DNA of 11,694 nucleotides from Zymomonas sp. (GTDB lineage Bacteria; Pseudomonadota; Alphaproteobacteria; Sphingomonadales; Sphingomonadaceae), in NCBI RefSeq assembly GCF_020216885.1, contig NZ_JAIWON010000028.1, forward strand, positions 1 through 11,694. Direction: 5' to 3'. Below the pieces are notes generated by a model, which made no database searches, had not been told where the DNA came from, and worked only from the letters and a program-made list of their open reading frames with translations. Below, one piece after another: positions 6,848 to 11,694 of this stretch. The first letter of the stretch is position 1; each line of letters opens with the position of its first letter. Made by a program: the position numbers and the translations under genes.

Positions 6848-9238
6848 TTAGAAACCGGCCTGAACCGTGATGAAAAACATACGCGGCGCAATAGGGAAAG
6901 CGGTATATTGGCCAGATGCTTGATTGGTTCCAAGGGTTGACCAGCCTTTTTCATTAGTCAAGTTGGTAATATTCCCTTGGATACGTAAATCACGGACATG
7001 AGGAATATTATGGAAAGTATAGCCCGCATTGAGACCGTAAATCATATAGGAACCGGCGGATAAATCATTGGTAAAGGTAGCCGGACGTTTGCCGATAATA
7101 TCGCCAGTGATCTGTGCCGAGAAATTACCCCATTCAAAGCTGCCTACGAATTTTTCTGTCCAGTCGGGAACACCGGCTACGCGTTTGCCTGCGGTCATGA
7201 CTTCGGAACTGCCGTTATTGTAGTTATCGTTATAGACCGAACGATTATAGGAAAGGGCATTATAAACAGAGAAATGAGACCCGAATTTCATCGTGAAGGA
7301 TAAATCCATACCATCTGTCGTCACTGAACCAACATTGGTCAGGATCGTCGCGCTGCCGACGATAGAGGAATTGGTTTGGGTAGTTGAAACGGCCAAGAGG
7401 CGATTAGAAAAATGGACATGGTAATATTCGAGCTGTCCACTGAAATGGGTAAGGGGCCCGAAATGCACATCTCGGTTGGTGCGGATACCGGTTTCATACG
7501 TCCATGAGGTTTCCGGTTTGCCGTGTTTTTTAAAGTCTTCGAAGGCTTCCTGACTGGTAACGCCCCAAGGCGTAGCATTGCCATAGCCTGCGGCTTCAAA
7601 GCTCCGCATATTCTCTTGAATATTGGCGAAAAGCTGTTCGTGAGGCGTGACATTCCATAACGCCCCAAAGGCTGGAAGAAACGGTTTGGTCGCTGAAATT
7701 TTACCACCCGGAACGGTAATCGCATTTTTAGGAGAAAGAGAGCCGGGGAGGGCTGCAATGGGTAATTTCCCGTCCGTATAGACTAATTCAGATTTAAAAC
7801 CGGCCTGTAAGGTCAGATTATGGGTTATTCGCCATGTATCCTGAACATGGGTTACAAAAGTGTCTGTATAAAAAGCGTTTTTATATTGTCGGATAAGCGG
7901 GTTTTTTGGTCTTTGATATGGGGTCGAAGGAGAATTAACATCGAGCGCATACCAATTTCGGGCTTGGGTATTATCATTACGCTCATACCAACCACCGACT
8001 TCGATAGAATGTTTACCGGTTTTATAATGCAAGCTGGACATCAACCCGCCTCGATTATCGAGATATTCAGTTGTCCGTGTCGCATAACCCGAATTACCAA
8101 AAACAGATTTTAAATTTTGTCCTGGGAAATAGGCTTCGAATAAAGCGGGAAGTCCCGCGGCCTGTATTGGCCCTGCGACGACACCGACGCCCGCATTATG
8201 ATGATAATAGAATTGATTATCCCATGAAACATTATCGCTGAAATCATGGGTGAATTTTATATAGCCTAAGAAATCTTCGCGTTGGGCATCAGAATAATAA
8301 TTCCGATAGTTCAATCCGGCGGCAGCAGGCGTCGCCCCGCTCGCTGAAAGATAATTTTGGGCATAATTAAAATCGGGATACATGGATGGCCGAACATAAA
8401 TCGAGCTGGGCATGACCACGCCATCTTCATTGGGTTCGATCTTTTTTGACCAATCGAAATAGAGAGTCAGCTTGTTACTATCATCTTGGTGAATGAATTT
8501 GGCGTTGACCTGATTGCCTCCTTGATGCCCATTAAAATCCCATGCTTTGGCATCTTGTCTTGCCCATGACACATAGGCTTTGTTTCCGTCTCCAAATTCG
8601 CCCGTGTCGATACGTGCAAAGGTTCGATAGGTGGAATAGCTGCCAAAAGTTTGGCTGATCTGTCCGCCCGCCCGTGAAAGAGGATCGCTGGTTAGAAATT
8701 CTAGGGTACCACCAAGATTGCTGGTTGAGGCTGTTCCAAGCGCGCCAGCGCCGGATGAAAGTGAGGCGGATTTTGTGTTTTCGCTAATCATTGCCCGTTG
8801 AGGTGATAATCCATTGTAATTGCCATAATCTTGATCACCTAACGGCACCCCATCCATCGTATAGCCAAGCTGATTTTTGCTGAATCCATGAATGAAAAGG
8901 GAGGAATTCTGTTCGTTATTTCCCCATGGGTCGGCATTAGTGAAAACAACCCCTGGTAAAATAGCGATAGCTTTTACCGGATTTAAGCCAGGAAGAAGGC
9001 GTTGTATTTCAACATGGCTGACACTTTGCTCGGAATGAGTCTGCCGCGCGGTAACAACAAGATCCGCGCCTTTATCAGCCTCTTTCCCATTTGTTATTTT
9101 ATTTGTTACTTCAGGTGCCGAGTCTGCTTTTGTTGTCTCCGTCTGTGCTTTTTCAAGGCTAGGCGTTGCCCCTAAAACAATGCCGGGAAGAAGAGACGAA
9201 AGCGTGAGCCAACAACATGAAAAAGCGATTCTGCGCAC
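6848..9238 (-). CDS. TonB-dependent outer-membrane receptor, first gene of a unit with glpQ
   Basis: This 796-residue protein has the layout of a TonB-dependent transporter, an outer-membrane barrel that imports a scarce ligand using force from TonB-ExbBD. Residues 1-24 form a signal peptide. A polar spacer follows, then a TonB-box-like DLVVTAR (59-65). The plug domain comes next, with NPVKAIAILPGVVF, SLFIHGF, YTMDGVPLGDQDYGNYNG, SAGAG-like SLSSGAGALGT and NLGGTLEFLTSDP. From about 190 on, alternating aromatic beta-strands form the barrel, ending FFITVQAGF with a terminal Phe as expected for barrel assembly. The start is GTG (9238), with AGGGGA 8 bases upstream; no in-frame ATG fits the signal peptide. 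The ligand cannot be read from sequence. I see no heme or siderophore hallmark. The following glpQ suggests a glycerophosphodiester or other phosphate- or glycerol-containing compound. Confidence 0.93.
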   Translation of the reverse strand: MRRIAFSCCWLTLSSLLPGIVLGATPSLEKAQTETTKADSAPEVTNKITNGKEADKGADLVVTARQTHSEQSVSHVEIQRLLPGLNPVKAIAILPGVVFTNADPWGNNEQNSSLFIHGFSKNQLGYTMDGVPLGDQDYGNYNGLSPQRAMISENTKSASLSSGAGALGTASTSNLGGTLEFLTSDPLSRAGGQISQTFGSYSTYRTFARIDTGEFGDGNKAYVSWARQDAKAWDFNGHQGGNQVNAKFIHQDDSNKLTLYFDWSKKIEPNEDGVVMPSSIYVRPSMYPDFNYAQNYLSASGATPAAAGLNYRNYYSDAQREDFLGYIKFTHDFSDNVSWDNQFYYHHNAGVGVVAGPIQAAGLPALFEAYFPGQNLKSVFGNSGYATRTTEYLDNRGGLMSSLHYKTGKHSIEVGGWYERNDNTQARNWYALDVNSPSTPYQRPKNPLIRQYKNAFYTDTFVTHVQDTWRITHNLTLQAGFKSELVYTDGKLPIAALPGSLSPKNAITVPGGKISATKPFLPAFGALWNVTPHEQLFANIQENMRSFEAAGYGNATPWGVTSQEAFEDFKKHGKPETSWTYETGIRTNRDVHFGPLTHFSGQLEYYHVHFSNRLLAVSTTQTNSSIVGSATILTNVGSVTTDGMDLSFTMKFGSHFSVYNALSYNRSVYNDNYNNGSSEVMTAGKRVAGVPDWTEKFVGSFEWGNFSAQITGDIIGKRPATFTNDLSAGSYMIYGLNAGYTFHNIPHVRDLRIQGNITNLTNEKGWSTLGTNQASGQYTAFPIAPRMFFITVQAGF

Positions 9239-9454
9239 AGATTATATCCCCTGTAACTTGATTGCAGGAAGGAGATAAACGCTGATTTTTGCATCAATAT
9301 TTCAACAAAATGTCATTTATATTGCATATTCTGGGTGTGGTTTATTTGTATCGTTCTTTTTTGTTGCAAAATATGTATATGAAATCGTTTTTTATCGGCA
9401 AAAGTCATTTGATCGGGTTGCTATCCTTTTCCTTTCGGCGTAATGACAGAGGTA
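9239..9454. other. Intergenic region between the divergent receptor and thiC units
   Basis: This AT-rich stretch must hold the promoters for both the receptor-glpQ unit (- strand) and the thiC leader (+ strand). I could not assign either with confidence. TTGTTG/TTGCAA around 9361-9369 and several TAT-rich hexamers are present but without good spacing. A Pho-box-like sequence lies at 9310-9327 (see findings). A 64-codon frame at 9289-9483 runs into the riboswitch and does not look like a protein. Confidence 0.5.
9247..9252 (-). promoter_or_regulatory. Ribosome binding site for the GTG start of the TonB-dependent receptor
   Basis: On the - strand AGGGGA lies 8 bases before the GTG at 9238. It supports this unusual start, which is also the only one that keeps the complete signal peptide MRRIAFSCCWLTLSSLLPG. 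Confidence 0.6.
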
Positions 9455-9545
9455 TCCCCGGGGGGCCGTATCAATACGGCTGAGAATGAGCTGATTGCTC
9501 TAACCCGTCGAACCTGATCCGGCTTAACACCGGCGTAGGGAGGGA
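9455..9545 (+). ncRNA. TPP riboswitch aptamer (THI element) of thiC
   Basis: The aptamer binds thiamine pyrophosphate in the nascent mRNA and represses thiC when thiamine is sufficient. Both conserved cores are present: GGCTGAGA (9478-9485), followed by ACCC (9503-9506), then GAACCTGATC (9510-9519) and CCGGCGTAGGGAGGG (9530-9544). Helices can be drawn as follows. P1 is TCCC 9455-9458 with GGGA 9542-9545. P2 is G's near 9461-9463 with CCC 9504-9506. P3 is CCGTA 9466-9470 with TACGG 9475-9479. P4 is CCT 9513-9515 with AGG 9537-9539. P5 is CCGG 9519-9522 with CCGG 9530-9533. An additional small hairpin GAGC/GCTC (9488-9500) sits between CTGAGA and ACCC, a known variable position. Confidence 0.96.
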
Positions 9546-9546
9546 A

Positions 9547-9625
9547 GGCATCAGACCTTGCTTCTTATCCGTCGGCCGAAAGCCTTTTTCCGGTCGGCCT
9601 GATGGTTGACCTGCAAGAAGGATGC
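9547..9625 (+). promoter_or_regulatory. Expression platform of the TPP riboswitch, with Shine-Dalgarno masking
   Basis: The thiC Shine-Dalgarno AAGAAGGA is at 9615-9622, 7 bases before the ATG. CTTCTT at 9561-9566 can pair with AAGAAG 9615-9620, and GCATC 9548-9552 with the adjoining GATGC 9621-9625, burying the site. A competing fold pairs CATCAG 9549-9554 with CTGATG 9599-9604 and GGCCGA 9574-9579 with TCGGCC 9594-9599, which would leave the site free. Control of translation initiation is therefore likely. A T run at 9585-9589 follows only a very short stem, so termination control is less likely. The pairings were found by eye; no folding energy was calculated. Confidence 0.6.
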
Positions 9626-9629
9626 ATAA

Positions 9630-11444
<1,815 letters not shown>

Positions 11445-11484
11445 TTCTTATTTTGCTTACTCCATAGTTTACCCTTGTTCCCTG

Positions 11485-11519
11485 TCCCTGTTCTGTTTGT
11501 CAGAACAGGGATTTTTTTT
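11485..11519 (+). terminator. Intrinsic terminator after thiC
   Basis: CCCTGTTCTG (11486-11495) pairs perfectly with CAGAACAGGG (11501-11510) around the loop TTTGT, with one more T-A pair at the base. Eight T's follow (11512-11519). It lies about 40 bases past the thiC stop. Confidence 0.96.
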
Positions 11520-11694
11520 GTCCTTTAGGATGGGGGGATTTGCGTCTAATTCTAATGGTCGTATCGCATGGCGATATGATGGTTTGTTGGAAACATTAAT
11601 CGCGGATTCTAGAAAAAGACATTAGAGCGTTTCCCCAAGCCGAGGAGCGTGTCATACCGATAATCTTGAAATTCGGTAAGATTTCACAAAAGAA
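11520..11694. other. Non-coding end of the window with small inverted repeats
   Basis: No convincing gene is seen. The stretch contains a stem with a 3-base loop, TCGTATCGC 11559-11567 with GCGATATGA 11571-11579 (nine pairs, one G-U). It also has a tandem TCTAAT pair (11545-11556) and, near the edge, two overlapping inverted repeats: TACCGA 11655-11660 with TCGGTA 11673-11678, and AATCTT 11662-11667 with AAGATT 11678-11683. A 31-codon frame (11530-11625) has no usable ribosome site. The region may be the leader of a gene beyond the window. Confidence 0.4.

Noticed and set aside
9241..9246. Perfect TATAAT on the - strand just before the receptor start
   Set aside because: It lies between the Shine-Dalgarno and the GTG, so transcription from it would begin inside the gene and lose the ribosome site. 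No good -35 is present.
9433..9439. Single CTGTCAT Pho-box half site on the - strand
   Set aside because: The expected second half at the 11-base period is absent, and the site lies next to the riboswitch about 195 bases from the receptor start.
9289..9483. 64-codon + strand frame ahead of thiC
   Set aside because: It overlaps the TPP riboswitch, has no clear ribosome site and has no protein-like pattern beyond AT-rich hydrophobic codons.
9582..9589. T run after GGC-CGAAA-GCC in the riboswitch leader as an intrinsic terminator
   Set aside because: The stem is only three base pairs, too short to stop transcription; masking of the ribosome site explains the leader better.
11530..11625. 31-codon frame after the thiC terminator
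   Set aside because: It has no usable ribosome site, is very short and spans a hairpin; no recognisable family.

Overview
The window looks like chromosomal DNA of an alphaproteobacterium of the Sphingomonadales, most probably Zymomonas mobilis or a close relative. This rests on moderate GC, the alphaproteobacterial order ruvB-ybgC-tolQ-tolR-tolA-tolB-pal, and the general look of the proteins. The species name is my recognition, not the result of a search.

Region 1 (about 1-5600, + strand) is a Tol-Pal envelope gene cluster. It starts with the 3' end of ruvB (Holliday-junction helicase). Then come ybgC (hotdog thioesterase), tolQ and tolR (proton-driven inner-membrane motor, genes overlapping by ATGA), tolA (trans-periplasmic linker), tolB (periplasmic beta-propeller) and pal (peptidoglycan-binding lipoprotein). 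A strong hairpin-plus-T terminator ends the cluster. Together these proteins use proton-motive force to pull the outer membrane inward at division and to keep it intact.

Region 2 (about 5670-9240, - strand) is a two-gene unit read towards the tol cluster. A TonB-dependent outer-membrane receptor is followed, 17 bases later, by a periplasmic GlpQ-type glycerophosphodiester phosphodiesterase with a Tat-type signal. The pairing suggests, but does not prove, that the receptor brings in a glycerophosphodiester or a related phosphate or glycerol source that GlpQ then cleaves. This is the least ordinary part of the window.

Region 3 (about 9240-11520, + strand) is the thiamine gene thiC. It is preceded by a clear TPP riboswitch whose downstream leader can fold so as to mask the thiC Shine-Dalgarno sequence. 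It ends in a textbook intrinsic terminator. The last 175 bases (11520-11694) hold no convincing gene, only small inverted repeats that run up to the window edge.

I see no CRISPR array, insertion sequence, tRNA, rRNA or phage gene. Most of the window is conserved housekeeping sequence, and I do not see strong evidence of a wholly new system.
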